Below are positions 12,250 through 25,100 of a DNA stretch of 64,000 nt, one piece after another. This DNA is from Oenanthe sinensis (taxonomy: Eukaryota; Streptophyta; Magnoliopsida; Apiales; Apiaceae). The translations under genes were made by a program, and so were the position numbers. The notes under the pieces were generated by a model, which worked only from the letters and a program-made list of their open reading frames with translations, had not been told where the DNA came from and did no database searches. Position 1 is the stretch's first letter, and the number at the start of each line of letters is the position of its first letter. Location: NCBI GenBank assembly GCA_028671895.1, contig CM053801.1:13181375-13245374 (forward strand). Reading direction: 5' to 3'.

Positions 12250-13690
12250 AGGTGTGCAGCTGCACTTGGGCTTCTGTATCCTGAGTAACCATTATTCTCA
12301 TTCATTTTTGGCCACCCATTAGAGATTAGCTTTTTGGCAGTTTAGACCTTCATATTTACACCAATTTACATATAAAAACTTGCTGTTTGTTTTATAACAC
12401 AATAAAACCCCAATTTATAAATATATAGATTGAATTTATGTAAATATCAATTAGACCTTGCAGGCTTGCAGCTCACTGTCAACCAAATATAACTCATTTT
12501 CCCTAGTTTTTATTTAAATATAAAAGAGTGACATTACGCGGTTGAATAGAGGCAACATATTTCGTTATATTCGTTATATTTTAACAAAAAAAGGATGGTT
12601 CAAATAGCATTTATTAATAGAGGAAAATGGAGTTGAGGATGAACTCAGATAATTCCCCTAAGGTTATAAGCTCATCTCATACAAATTTAATTACTTTTTT
12701 GTAAATATTAAAAATTTATTTTGAATTTACAAATTTAAATGTATTTATATATGAAATTGTTATAACCATAGGTAGTACACTAAGGTCATCCTCATATAAA
12801 TGATTCTCTTATTAATATCACTAAAAATATTGTTAAAAAAACTATAAAAGTAAGAAAATATAAAAAAAAATCAAAAAATCTTTTTTGGTTTTAACCCTGC
12901 GGCATGGAAGAAATAGGAAAATATTACCGTATATTTCAACCACCTTTAATTTACATTTAATCATATTAAACAATACCCTCTCAAATTTTATTTCTAGAAA
13001 ACTTCAATATTTTTTTTCATTATCAAATTCCTTCCTCAACACCTGACCAAACAAAAAGAAAAAGAAATTCCTTCGTCAACAGTTTTTACCCTTGCTTTTT
13101 AATTCAATTTTCATACTTGCATTACCTGGTCTTCTTTTTCAATTCATTTTTCAATTTTCATACGTACGTAGCCTTTGCTATCAATCTATCATATCCCCGA
13201 TTCCCCTTGACCCGTCTAGCTAGACACCTGTTAATGTTATACTTATCTTTAGTACAGGAGTACATCACAGTATGACACCCCCATGGACCATGGTGCAGCT
13301 GTCTAATCCTTTATTCTTCGCAGTTCGTCACTCCTTTGATTTATCCGATTGTTAATAATTGATTTGAATATAAAAATTAACAAAATTGGAAAAAAATAAC
13401 AAAAATTATATAAATTAATGAGTCATACTAAATTAATAAAAAATGGTTTTTAAGTATTTTATAAATTATGCTATTTAAAAAATGCTATATATATTAAGTT
13501 TAAATTGGCTTTGCACGTACGTGATATAGTGATAACTATCAATGTATGATATTAGATAAAACAAACTGACGCAGTGACATATATAGTGCTAGGCTGATAA
13601 GGATCGGCTTATTATACAATAGAAGCCATGCACGGCAAATATTACGTACATTTGCAGTAGGAAATTTGATATGAAACACATTCAGCTCCC
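12250..13690. other. Divergent intergenic region upstream of two genes
   Basis: Upstream sequence shared by the plastid-protein gene (minus) and the lectin gene (plus). Apart from the lectin TATA box at 13692, nothing specific is recognised; 12800-13460 is strongly AT-rich. Confidence 0.4.
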
Positions 13691-13691
13691 C

Positions 13692-13698
13692 TATAAAT
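13692..13698 (+). promoter_or_regulatory. TATA box of the lectin gene
   Basis: TATAAAT stands 92 bases before the lectin ATG, leaving a leader of roughly 60 bases with a purine-rich GAGGAGAGAAAGAAAGG stretch. Confidence 0.65.
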
Positions 13699-13789
13699 TA
13701 ATGCAGACGCTCGAAGCCAGTACGTACTAGAATCAAAACGAATAATCAATTAGAGGAGAGAAAGAAAGGCAAAGAACAACATCGTAATT

Positions 13790-14215
13790 ATGGCAACTCC
13801 TGCAAAATGTTGCATCAATATGTTGCTTGTTTTTATAGTTTTAACAAGCAACTCGGTACTTCATGTTTCAGCAAAAGTAGCAATATACACGAATCAATCA
13901 CTCCGCGCTGGCGATCAGCTTAGCAATCGTGGTTTCACTCATGTAATGCAAGCAGACTGCAACCTCGTACTTTACGACCAATCGAATGCCATATGGAGCA
14001 CGGGGACTGCTGGTAAGGCCCACAATTGCTATGCAACGATGCAGGGTGATGGGAATTTGGTTATTTACGGTGCTCAAGGTGTAGTTTGGGCTAGTAATAC
14101 TGTGAGAGGTCTTGACAATTATCAACTGATCGTTCAAGAGGACAGGAATGTTGTCATATACAAAGGAGCTGCAAGAAAATCAATTTGGGATACTAAGACA
14201 TATTATCATGCATAA
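13790..14215 (+). CDS. Secreted GNA-type mannose-binding lectin
   Basis: A single-exon gene for 141 residues. Residues 1-28 form a signal peptide (hydrophobic core MLLVFIVL, likely cleavage after VSA), so the protein should enter the secretory pathway. The rest is one bulb-type (Galanthus nivalis agglutinin) lectin domain of three-fold beta-prism type. All three mannose-binding motifs QxDxNxVxY are intact: QADCNLVLY (54-62), QGDGNLVIY (85-93) and QEDRNVVIY (116-124). Cys57 and Cys80 form the conserved disulfide pair. There is no kinase, PAN or transmembrane domain, so this is a soluble lectin rather than a lectin receptor kinase. Such lectins act in storage and in defence against insects and nematodes; that role is inferred from the family. 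Confidence 0.93.
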   Translation: MATPAKCCINMLLVFIVLTSNSVLHVSAKVAIYTNQSLRAGDQLSNRGFTHVMQADCNLVLYDQSNAIWSTGTAGKAHNCYATMQGDGNLVIYGAQGVVWASNTVRGLDNYQLIVQEDRNVVIYKGAARKSIWDTKTYYHA

Positions 14216-15970
14216 ATAAATAATTTGGGCTCTCTCTATGTTTTGTTTCCATGTTAATAATGTTACCAAATAAATAATATATAGAGATTTCAATATCGTG
14301 ATCTGTCCATTATTCCGTACCACAACTGAATTAAATAAAGTTACCCTTCTAGCTACAAGATATGTAGATAAACAACTAGCTTGATAATTTTTTCATCGAC
14401 ATCCATTCAATTGTCAATACAAAGATATTGGCTTGTCCAACCTTGAACTCGATTTAGGGGCCGGTCGGAAGGGCTCGCTGGTATTTGCTCCATGAGCACT
14501 TGGTGACAACAACTCGAATATTATTGATTATTATATTAATTCACAAATTTAACTCAAAAATAAAAATAAAAATATATATCAATTTATTATATAAAATTAA
14601 TCAATTATTTTTAAATCTCCCTAATTGAGTAAAAATAATTAAACTATCATGTCAGGTAAATTCCATATTCAAAATATGAATAATTGAATATCAACCTATA
14701 CTAAAAATAATTTTTAAATATTTTGATAAGAAATAACATGATGATCATACTTGTTACATGGACCCAACTCCATTCATAAATTTTCGGTTGACGCTAATTG
14801 AGTTGTGCACCGCGGCATTATCTATATTTATTATTTATAAATATGTTTTATAATTATGGCTTCCTATATTAATCATTAACATCTACTCCTAATTTAGTTG
14901 TATGATTTCCTCCCTTCCTATATTATTCATTAGTTGTATCAAACTTCAAAGTCCATGTATTATGAAATTTTTTTAAGATAGTGGAGAAGACCAAATATAT
15001 ATATAATAAGTAGAATTTAATGTATGGAAAATTATGTACATTGCTACAAGTCCTACAACATCAAACCGGTGTAGGCTTCTCTGCTTTAACTATGTTTTAA
15101 AATTTAACGCATAATTATAATACCCCCTTCATTTTCTTTAAACTATTTTATTTAGCTTTCTGAATTGAATTAACAATTTTTAATCAAATTACACAATTAT
15201 ATGTTAAATATAATTTGCAAAAGTTATTATAAGGAAATATAAATAATTTATTATACATATATATTTTAAATTTTTTAAATTTTAAATGAACAATTTTATA
15301 ATAATTAGTCAAAAATTGAGTTAATAATGCCAAATTGAATTAAAAAAAATGAATATTAATTAATTATAATATATAAGGGTAGTTTTTTCTTTTCTATTTA
15401 TGTATGAAATTTTAAACCAGAAAATTCACTCAAGAAGAGGAATGTACTTGGTAAAGGAAAAAATACATACATATATTAAATACGGTATAAATATTGATTC
15501 TTATTAATATTTAAGATAAGGTTAATACAAATTTATCTTATAAAGATTTGCCTCAAATATTAACATTTTTTTTAAATATCCTCAAATATTAAAATAAGAT
15601 TAAAAATGTTAACAACGCACTAGGATTAAAATTAAATAATAACTTTAAACTTTACCTAATTTTTGACTAAAATAAACAAACCATCGAACTAATTATTCAC
15701 AATAATATTGCTTCATATTTTTTTAGTAGTACATGTCAGAGTATATTCAATTTTAAATATAAATAACTGAACATCTTCAAATAATAATAAAACTTATTTA
15801 ACATACTTTCCTCTAATTTTTGGTGTTCTTTTGTTCAAAACTCAAGGTATTGACTCACCAAGTGTAATTTTCTGATTGGCTGACAGTATAAATTATAAAA
15901 TATAAACAACAAAAAATCAATACATACATACACTATACCTTGTATCTACTTTACACAAACATTTCAACAG
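14216..15970. other. AT-rich intergenic DNA between lectin and EXO1 genes
   Basis: Contains the lectin 3'UTR (an AATAAT-rich stretch at 14256-14280) and the EXO1 upstream region with a TATAAATTATAAAA stretch near 15888-15901. No other gene or repeat was recognised. Confidence 0.4.
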
Positions 15971-15978
15971 TTTCACCT

Positions 15979-15986
15979 TTTCCCGC
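15979..15986 (+). promoter_or_regulatory. E2F-type site in the EXO1 promoter/leader
   Basis: TTTCCCGC, an exact match to the E2F consensus TTTSSCGC, lies about 95 bases before the EXO1 ATG and about 90 bases after a TATA-like stretch. S-phase and DNA-repair genes of plants often carry such sites, which suggests cell-cycle control; binding itself is not shown here. Confidence 0.6.
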
Positions 15987-16081
15987 CATTTATTTTGTTT
16001 GTGTTCCCCCAAATCTTGAGCCTCCAATTTAATAAACCCAGAAAGCTCTCAGCCACTAAACAACAGAAACTAGTAGTAAAA

Positions 16082-19000
16082 ATGGGAATTAAAGATCTTT
16101 TGAGGTTCTTGAAGCCTTATGTTGAGCCTATCCATATCAAGAAATATGCTGGCAAAAGAGTAAATTTTTCATTTTTCATTTTTTTTTTGAATTTTTATTG
16201 GAACCCCATTTGGATTATATAAGTTTATGCTTCAGTCAATGAGTTCATATGTGTGTGTGTTGGGTATTGAAAATGTATAATTTTATGGTGTGTGCAGGTG
16301 GGGATTGATGCTTATTCATGGTTACATAAAGGAGGTACCTTTTTTCTTTATTTTTCGTTTTTTAGTATGTAAATTTAGTTTGGAATAAATTATATAGCAG
16401 TGATTAAAAAGTTTTGATTTTTTTGATTTGGGTATTGGGATTGAAATGTACTTATGTATTTGTATATATATGTTTTGATTTTCTTGATTTTTTTATAGAG
16501 TGTATAGTTAGTTCGGAAGACATTAGATATCAGTGATTAAAAAGTTTTGATTTTGAAATTGGGATTGATATATTTTGGGTGAAATTATCAGCTTATTCAT
16601 GTAGTATGGAGCTTTGTCTTAATATGGACGGTGACAAGAAATTGCAGTACTTGAAGTACTTTATGCATCGTATTAATCTGCTTCGTTATCATAAAATCAC
16701 ACCGGTGGTTGTTTTTGATGGTGGGAACCTCCCGTGTAAGGCTGGGACAGAGAATGAACGCAACATGTATGTTATTTTTGGTAAATGTTCATATTGCTTA
16801 TCAAGTTTTAGTATTTGACCTATTGATGTTGTCCATTACAATTGGTTCTATATTCTTTAGGAAAAGAAAGATGAATCGTGATTTGGCTATGGAGAATAAG
16901 AAGAATGGGAATATAAGTGCTGCATATGAGCTGTTTCGGGTAAGTAGAGTCTTTATTTTCACTTATTACTGTCTTATTTATTCGTGTTACTGGTGATTGA
17001 AGGAATTATGTTATTCTTTTTCAAATAATTTGATAATTCTTCTTTCTAAATGAAAAAAAAAAAGGGGGAAACTGGAAACTTGAAGCCTAAATTATACGAT
17101 TGGAGTAATGTAAGTGGTGTAACTTGAAACCAAAAATCCATTTCTAAGAAGTCTCTCAAAGCTGCTTCGTAAGCCGGCATTGCAAGCAATACTTCTCCGA
17201 AGTCCATGAGATTCCGGTTCTCCTTGAATCCCTTATAGTCTATGTCCATAGAATCAGCATGTGTAGAAGGGGAAAGAATGGCTGGAGAAATATTGAGCCT
17301 CTCAAATCTCTGTACTTGCAGAAATGTTAAAGAAGACATCGTTTCTATCCAAAATATTTCCTATTGCTCCATCCAGAAGATCCCCTGCAAGCACTTTAGG
17401 ACCAACCTTATCATCCATGTTGAATTCTACTTTGCCAAAAAGTTTAGAGATTGGCACTAGACAGCCGTCATCCAATATTTTAATCGCTTGACTTAAAAGA
17501 TCATTATTGTTATTTAGCTCTCCACAACCTTACTCTTGCCCTTATCAATGTACTTAACTACCTCACAAGTATGGTATTCATACTTATAGTGATCAATACA
17601 GGTAATGCTTTATAAACCCTCTTACGTGAGATTTCTATCAGAATGGTTTGAAATAGTGAAATTCAGCATATGAGCTTTAGACTGAGGGAGGTTAATTGCC
17701 TAAACTTCAAATTTTTATTATTGTAACTCATTTCATATTCAACGAATTTTAGCCAAATGTTACTTGGATAACTGATTTTCATACCTGACCTTTTCTTTTG
17801 ACCTGTAGAGGGCAGTAAGTATAACTCCAGCTATGGCACATCAACTGATTCAGGTACATATAATTGCTTACAGCTGTTGAATGTCCCTAATAGCTATTGG
17901 TTAAATTTTTTTTTCTTCTAGATCATGCGTGTATTGGCTGATCTCTAGTTTAGATGTTTCATATTTTATTTTTAATTGTATATTTACTACATTCAGATTC
18001 TGAGATCAGAGAACGTCGAGTTTGTTGTAGCTCCTTATGAGGCTGATGCACAATTAGCATATCTGTCCACTATGGAAGCCGAACTAGGTGGAATAGATGC
18101 AGTGATTTCAGAGGACAGTGATCTGCTGGCTTATGGTTGCCCAGCTGTAAGATTTATGTATTTATATTATTATGTCCTTATGGAGTTGTACCTCTCTGCC
18201 AATTACTTGAAGTCTTCTTATTGTCATGTGTTGATTTATTGAAGGTTATTTTTAAGATGGATCGTGACGGAAATGGTGAGGAGATAGTGCTGGACAAGCT
18301 CTTTGATTCGGTTTCTTGTCTACCTTCCTTCCGAAATTTTGACAAAAACTTGTTCTTAGGTGAGACTACCCATGTGCCTGTGCGTGACACATAAAACACT
18401 TGTTTCCAGCAACTTATGTCTATTGTTTATTAAATTAAGATTTGTATGAGAACTAAACTGTATATTATCTTCTATATATAAGACCAAACAACCCTGCTTC
18501 AGTCGATTTACTTTTCCATCTTTTTAGTTTAATAAGCTTTAAATTTTAAGCTGAAAATAAGTTGATGTTTAACTTGTGGTGCAGGTATGTGTGTTTTAGC
18601 TGGCTGTGACTTCCTTCCTTCTATTCCAGGAATTGGGATTTCAAAGTCTTACTCGTTAGTATCCAAATATAGGAATTTAGACCGGGTAAGCATATTAAGC
18701 TTCATTCACTTGTGCATTGCGGTTGATACAATTGTTCCCTAGATAGAAAGCATGTATATTAACCAGGATTCTCAGTAATGCATTACTTGATATCCATGTA
18801 CATTTTCTTGACTGCATTTTCTAGAGCTCATTGCATAAACTCTACTCTACGGTTTTGTGGATATTTGAATGCTGCAAAATAGGTGAGATGAAATTCCACA
18901 GTTAGATAGCACAGATGTAAATGATTATTCCATTGGAATGGTTGAAAAAGGCATAAGCTACTGTAAGAAGGGACCATTTTATTATTACTAGCAAAACACG

Positions 19001-20838
19001 ATTCTTTAGTGAGTAATGCGAGAAGAAACCTCGGGTTCATAGGATCTTCAGTAATGTAAACTATAAAATTCATGCATATTGTAATATAATGAAGTTCCAA
19101 ATATAAGAAACTTGCAAAAGGATAGTTCAATTCAATAACCAAATTGTTATGTTTATAAGATGCAGATTGCAGATACAGCATCATGATCGTCCTATTTGCC
19201 TAGTATCTTTAATTTTAAGAAAATATAAACTACTCTTAATTTTCACTGTCTTGGAAATATATTTAAATTGCACCCTCAAAACTTCATGATGAAGTCTGCA
19301 TAAAATTCTTGGCAGGTTCTTTCGATTTTAAAATTTGAGAAGGGTAATCAAGTGCCTGAAGATTACGTAAAATCCTTCAAAGAGGCAATTGCAGTTTTTC
19401 AGCATGCTCGAATGTATGACCAAGTCCTTAAAACCACAATCCATTTTTTCATCATTTTAATATATTTTTTTACATCTATAAATAATTAAACAGTATGCAT
19501 CTGCTGCAGATATGATATCCCCTCGAAGACTCTTAAGCACATGAAACCTCTTTCAGAAACAACATTAGAGACCCTTGGCAATGAACTCGATTTTTTGGGG
19601 CCGTATCCTTTCTTTCTCTTCACTTTATAAATTTCTTATCGTTGTTACTGCCCTTTTAAATGTTTCATGTTCGATAGAGAAATCAAGGTTGTTTTACATA
19701 CCATGTATTTCTCAATTGTCATGTTCCATCTTTCTTATTTGCCAAGTGAATTTTGTTTTCTGAAAAAAATGCATTACCTTAACTGACAATAGAGATGTAC
19801 CTCCTTCAATGGCAATCTCGATTGCTGAAGGCAAACTAAATCCTTGTACAATGAAGGCCTTCCCAAGTGCGGATGCTTCACATACTACCACTTTCCAAAA
19901 TGACACACTCCTGCGCGACAAGATGAAAACTGTGGCCTCTCAAGAAAGCTGCTTTACCATAGTTTCCTCCCATAAAAGCATAAGAAAAAGAATTACAGGC
20001 AAGTTTCTTACCATGTATACTGGTAACTATGAGGATTTTACTGCATAGGGACTTTCGATAAATAAACTTTATCAACACTCCCTTCTACTAATCCAAAATA
20101 AAAAACATGGATTGTATTATTCAGGCATTGGAATTTTATCTCTTTAATATCCAAATCAGCATCAATCAACTCAAATTTCCTCACCATTTCACAGTCTTTT
20201 GTTCTTATATATTAACTCAATGTTTATTTCCCATATGAAATGCACATGTCAAGATTTACATGCATGTGACTTTTCTAGATAATATGCATGATGTCATTTC
20301 AGTGATGGAGAGGGAACCAATTTTGGAAGAAATGAAGCATTTACTTGAGCCGGAGGGACAGAAGTATTTTAATGAGTCTTTGGCACTTGAGAAATTGGTT
20401 ATGCCTTTCAGAAGCGGATCTGCAGAAGAAATTACATTAGTTACTGAGAAATATCTGCCAATAGTGCCTGATAACAACCCCTTTAAGAAAAGAAAATTAA
20501 ACGAACATCTGGTGCTAGACGATGATCAAGCAACAAGTTTTGAACAAGATTCTGTGGTAACTGAGGTTGAGTGCTTGGAAACGGGAAATTTAGATGAATT
20601 TGTGTTGGACGACAGCCTAACAGAGGCCTTCGCTAAACAACAAAGCTCTATGGTAACCAAGGTTGAAAGCTTGGAAATCTTACGTGTAACTCCAGATTCA
20701 CAGAAAAGTGTGGAGTCTAAGCCTACGAAGATTAATGAAGAGAGGAAAGGTAAACTCGTAAAGAAGATTACAAAAAGTGATGGCATCAATTCAGGAAATT
20801 GGAAAAACAGTATTTTGAATTTTTTTCCTAGAGTGTAA
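16082..20838 (+). CDS. EXO1: Exonuclease 1 (FEN1/XPG-family 5'-3' nuclease), twelve exons
   Basis: Exons: 16082-16159, 16298-16334, 16592-16766, 16861-16939, 17809-17853, 17997-18146, 18245-18359, 18585-18685, 19316-19413, 19510-19602, 19793-19998 and 20279-20838; frames join to 578 residues. It starts MGIKDLLRFLKPYV. The XPG-N domain includes Asp30 (GIDAY) and an Asp in VVVFDGG near residue 81; the XPG-I domain has YEADAQLAYL (Glu153, Asp155) and ISEDSDLLAYG (Asp178, Asp180); the helix-hairpin domain has LAGCDFLPSIPGIG (Asp235). All metal-binding acidic residues are present. The C-terminal third is variable, with a basic KKRKL signal, ending in NSILNFFPRV. EXO1 resects DNA in mismatch and double-strand-break repair, in the nucleus. 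The length fits the shorter of the plant paralogues. The intron after exon 11 is GC-AG; intron 4 holds a foreign antisense fragment. Confidence 0.92.
17090..17625 (-). pseudogene. Unidentified coding-like fragment, antisense in EXO1 intron 4
   Basis: Read on the minus strand, a chain of open segments in shifting frames has coding-like composition, unlike the surrounding AT-rich intron: about 17605-17515 (DHYKYEYHTCEVVKYIDKGK), 17521-17303 (LLSQAIKILDDGCLVPISKL and KVLAGDLLDGAIGN) and 17310-17120 (SPAILSPSTHADSMDID, then MDFGEVLLAMPAYEAALRDF). At least two frameshifts and one stop break it. It has no recognisable start and I do not recognise the family. It is probably a captured or retro-copied gene piece. 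Confidence 0.45.
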
Positions 20839-22193
20839 TCCTTTACACTTTGAACCAAAAAATCACTTCTCAGCATGATTGATTGGTTTTCAAATTATGT
20901 ATCTTCAAAATGTAAGGCCTTTATCAAGTTCTGATGATGCAATAAAAATGATTGCTATTTGAACAGCCTTACACAACTTGTTTTGCTCATTTATAACCTA
21001 GAATCTGTAGGACCCAAATCGACAAATACTGATAAGGTGAAGCGTTTCTGTGTTGACTGTTGAATATATGAACACATAAATGCAACCCAAGACAATGTCT
21101 GAAGCTTTATTTCTGTACACAAGTACTCTAGCTACATAGTCCTAAACAACCAAATTAAGAGTCTACTGCAATATACTGCTCTCTTTCCAGAACTCTCTGG
21201 AACAATATGCTGACATCTTAGGAGTCCTCTTAAGGGTTTTGAAGTCAACAAAAGTTATGCCAAACCTCATCTCCAGTCAAGGTTATCCAGCAATGTAATG
21301 GTCTATAGGATCAGTTACTGTTTGTGATCATGGCTGATTCAATATTTACTCAGGTTGAAAGCTCAAGTTTCAGTAGTCAGGCATGCACAAGTATTTAAAT
21401 TTATGTAATTACGTACAGAAGAATGAAACAGCACAAAGGCCATGCAATTGAATCAAGTTATGGTGGTTCACAGCCCTGTAACTTTTGTAAAGAAACAAAC
21501 GTCCATGTCTTGAAATAACTGATAACTTTAACATAGCAAGAGAAAATATGGACCAAATATATCAAAAATTCAAAACCCAGTCATCATTGGTTCCTGCATG
21601 CAGCATAATTATTTTTTCAAAAAAATTGGAGCACCACAGCAAGTAATATGAAAGGACAAGAACTAAAAGAGAAGAAAAGGGGAAATACCAAGTAATAACA
21701 CTCATCCAAAATGTAACTAATGTCACGGTAGCAACACTTTCTTTGAAAAGGAAAGATTTACAAACATTGAAACCTCAAACACATGCCATGCCAGATGCAG
21801 AAGTTTTTCTATTACAAAAGCACTAAGAGAAAGTGGCAGAACAGAAAAGTACACAATTTTATCTCCGAACTACCCCATCATTCACACCGATTCAAAATGT
21901 AATAATATGAAGATCTCGCCTGAAATGCTTAATACTGAGTATTGCTTCGAGTTGCTCACGATAATAGACACTAAAATCAAACAAACTAATTTATGCTTCG
22001 GTGATATCAATCATAAAGCTATACCAAACTGCAACACACCTGTCTTAAATTACCGTCTGATTGTCATCTAACCACCCCGGATACGAGAGAAATACCAAAA
22101 CCAATGCCCTTTCTTCCTCACTTCTTGGAAGATGACATTCAAGAGAGAGAAGTTTTATATAAACATGACACATTTTATGATGTCCATTTATCT
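20839..22193. other. 3' ends of the convergent EXO1 and AIP1 genes
   Basis: The two genes run tail to tail across 1,355 bases. The DNA is less AT-rich than other gaps and likely holds both 3'UTRs; an AATAAA lies at 20940-20945 on the plus strand. No separate gene was recognised. Confidence 0.5.
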
Positions 22194-25100
22194 TTATTCT
22201 TGTGGGGTTACTGTCCATAAACGAACACAAGCATCCTCACCGGAACTTATTACACTGTTTTCTTCAGTGAAAGCCAGTCCATAAACCCCACCCAAGTGAG
22301 CTCCCTTAATAGTTATTCGACTTGATGCTGGTTTGCCAATTTCATATATGATGACACATGTATCAAGAGATCCAGTTGCAACCATACTGCTATCGTGAGA
22401 CCAAGCCAGACAGTTTATTCGTGCAGTATGATATAACATGTTTTTCAACTTCAACTGCAGGAATTATAGACGCATAAGTGGAAAATAGTTGTAAAAATTA
22501 TAAGATCCCGATAAATCAAGAGATGCAGTAAAAGAATTGACTTTCTTTCTGAACTCTATAACATAGACAAGTTGTTAACAATAATAAAATTACAATAATA
22601 CATCAACACCTTCCTATTGCACATTAAATCTAAAAAATTGAAATATCAGTGCGGTACAGTGCTCAGTACAAAAGTTATAGCACTTGGAGGAAAGAGGCTA
22701 GGGGTGGGAGTGGAGTACCCAGTTTATCATCAGCTGGAAAAGTCAATGTTATATTAAGTTTGAGCTCTTTGGTTATACGAAATTTAATCCTCCAATAATA
22801 ATTTGATAAATTTTTTCCATTAATTTTATGTTGGTCTTCCAAACTCTTAATGTACGTGAAAGTTTGTCTTTTCTTATGTGCATTGCATGTGTAAGAACTT
22901 GCAAAGAGATAATAGTTTATTTACTAACAGGACATTTATTGACTAGAAATGTTGGTCATGAAAAATACCTCCCTGGAAGCACGATCCCACACAACAGCTT
23001 CACGATTTACATCTCCTGAAGCAAACATGGAAACATCTGGAGAATAACGAATTACAGTAATAGGACCCCGATGTTTTTCAAGTACTGCCTCTTCATTGAA
23101 ACTATCACCCTTGACAGAATATATGTGCAATTTACCATCCTCACCGCCTACAATTGCTTCACTTCCATCAGGCGCAAGTGTACATGCGGTAACCGGAAAC
23201 CCAAGGTTAACAGTTGACAACACTTTTGTACCCTGAAGGAGAACAACTCCAGAATCAATTGCGACCACGACAAGTTCCGGAGAGAGAATAGCAACACTCA
23301 AGTCCTTTGGTTGATTGCCAATGTCAACACATTCTGCCTCCCCACATTGATCTCCCTGCAGAGAAATTCTCCAAACCTGAATGACAGGTTCAAATGAAAA
23401 GAAACTAGTAAGAAACTAAAACAGACATAATATATATGTGATACTTCATTGAATTTAGCCCCAGCATGAAACATTTTAATAGCACAAAAGCAGCTAAAAC
23501 AGTTCAAAACAATTAATATAGAAATTCTCAAGTGTAATGAAATTAAGGAACAGAAAAAGTTGTACCATTTCACATGGGAGCCTAGTGGCAAAGGCTCATC
23601 CACCATCACCCTCTCTCATGGATTCGGATCCTCACTCCCCTCCCCTTAAAACTTAATATTACTATGTGAAGTGCAGGGAAAAAACCCCTTGAGTGCGTCA
23701 AGATGGATGTGATTTGCCAAATGTGGTTTTGGACGAAGGAAATTTAATATGTAATGTAGAACTAAGGTATTACACCACTGCCCCCCCCCCTCCCTCCCTC
23801 TCTCTGCACATATACAAGGATCACTGACTAATATACACAGGAGAAACATTTGCTAGGCATGACAAAAAAGTAACATTCACCAGGTTGTGACAATGGTTCA
23901 CCTAGATATACAAATTATAAAAATACTTGAATTTAGTTATTACTTATTAGTTCTTTTGAAACTTTAACACTCTAGATTTGGATATGTTGATGTAACACAC
24001 AATTTGGTATCTTCCACAGTGATTAAGTAGATAATCATCAAAACAGAGTCTTTGTCCATGGGCTTTTTTCTTAATTTACCACAAATCTTACTGACAATCT
24101 ATTATTAGGCCAGTTCATTAATACCATTGACATCAATATTTCATCTACGACTTTATAATTAATGATGTTTGGGATGTGAAGCATCTGCCTGGTTTCCCTG
24201 TTTCTTGCATTTCAGATAACTTTCATATGCTTGTAATAGTGCTAAGAACATCTCTAAATGCTTGGCCTCTGTAATTTCATCATTTCTGCAATTACTATCA
24301 TCTAAACATCACAACAAATGAAATCCTGGACACCATTCTTTATATAACACAACAATATATAGTAGTAAAACCATTGGCTTCAAAGAGACCGCCTTATTTT
24401 CAGTCCTACAAGTAACAAAAAGGAGCTGAGAAACAAATTCAATACTATATAAGCTTGCATCTTTTCTGAAAATGAGTTACCTTATTGTCAAATCCAGATG
24501 TAACAATTTCCTCCTCAGCAGCCACAAAACATTTAATTTTATCAATCACCCTGTTCAGTTTACCAGTAAATCCAAAGCCTTTAGTCCATTTAACTATTAG
24601 TCCATCATAGCTGCAGGACAATATGACATTTGGGCTGTTTTTAAGCACTACTACAGAATTTACATTCTTCATGTGCCCAGAGAGAATTACAGGAGATTCA
24701 TCAAGATCAGTTGCTGAAAACACAGAAATTGTGCCCCCAAGAGAGACGATAACAAGATAATTGTTATGCCAAAGGCAACCAACGAGCATATCTTCAAAAC
24801 CACCAGATCCTGTGCAAGTCAATGTTTTCATTACTTCTCCACAGCCATCCTCAGATATTGCCCATATTTTTGCAGACTTGTCAGCAGAAACAGTTAGCAC
24901 CTAGACGTGATAAGAAAAATAGTGAACAGGATAAGCGGGATGTGACAATGGATGCGAAAGAAGATATCTACATGTACAACACAATTAACTCAAGAACATG
25001 TACTGAGAATTATTATGCAAATGTGTAAGACCCAAAGTGAAAAAATTGAAGTTAATTTCCATAGTTTGAATGGAATTTATATTTAGAATCATATTGAAAA

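Noticed and set aside
18828..19184. 118-codon minus-strand frame in an EXO1 intron
   Set aside because: Hydrophobic, low-complexity composition with no motif and no conservation signal that can be seen.
23780..23805. Possible promoter CT-rich element
   Set aside because: A C10 run followed by (CCCT)n/(CT)n is a simple repeat within an AIP1 intron.
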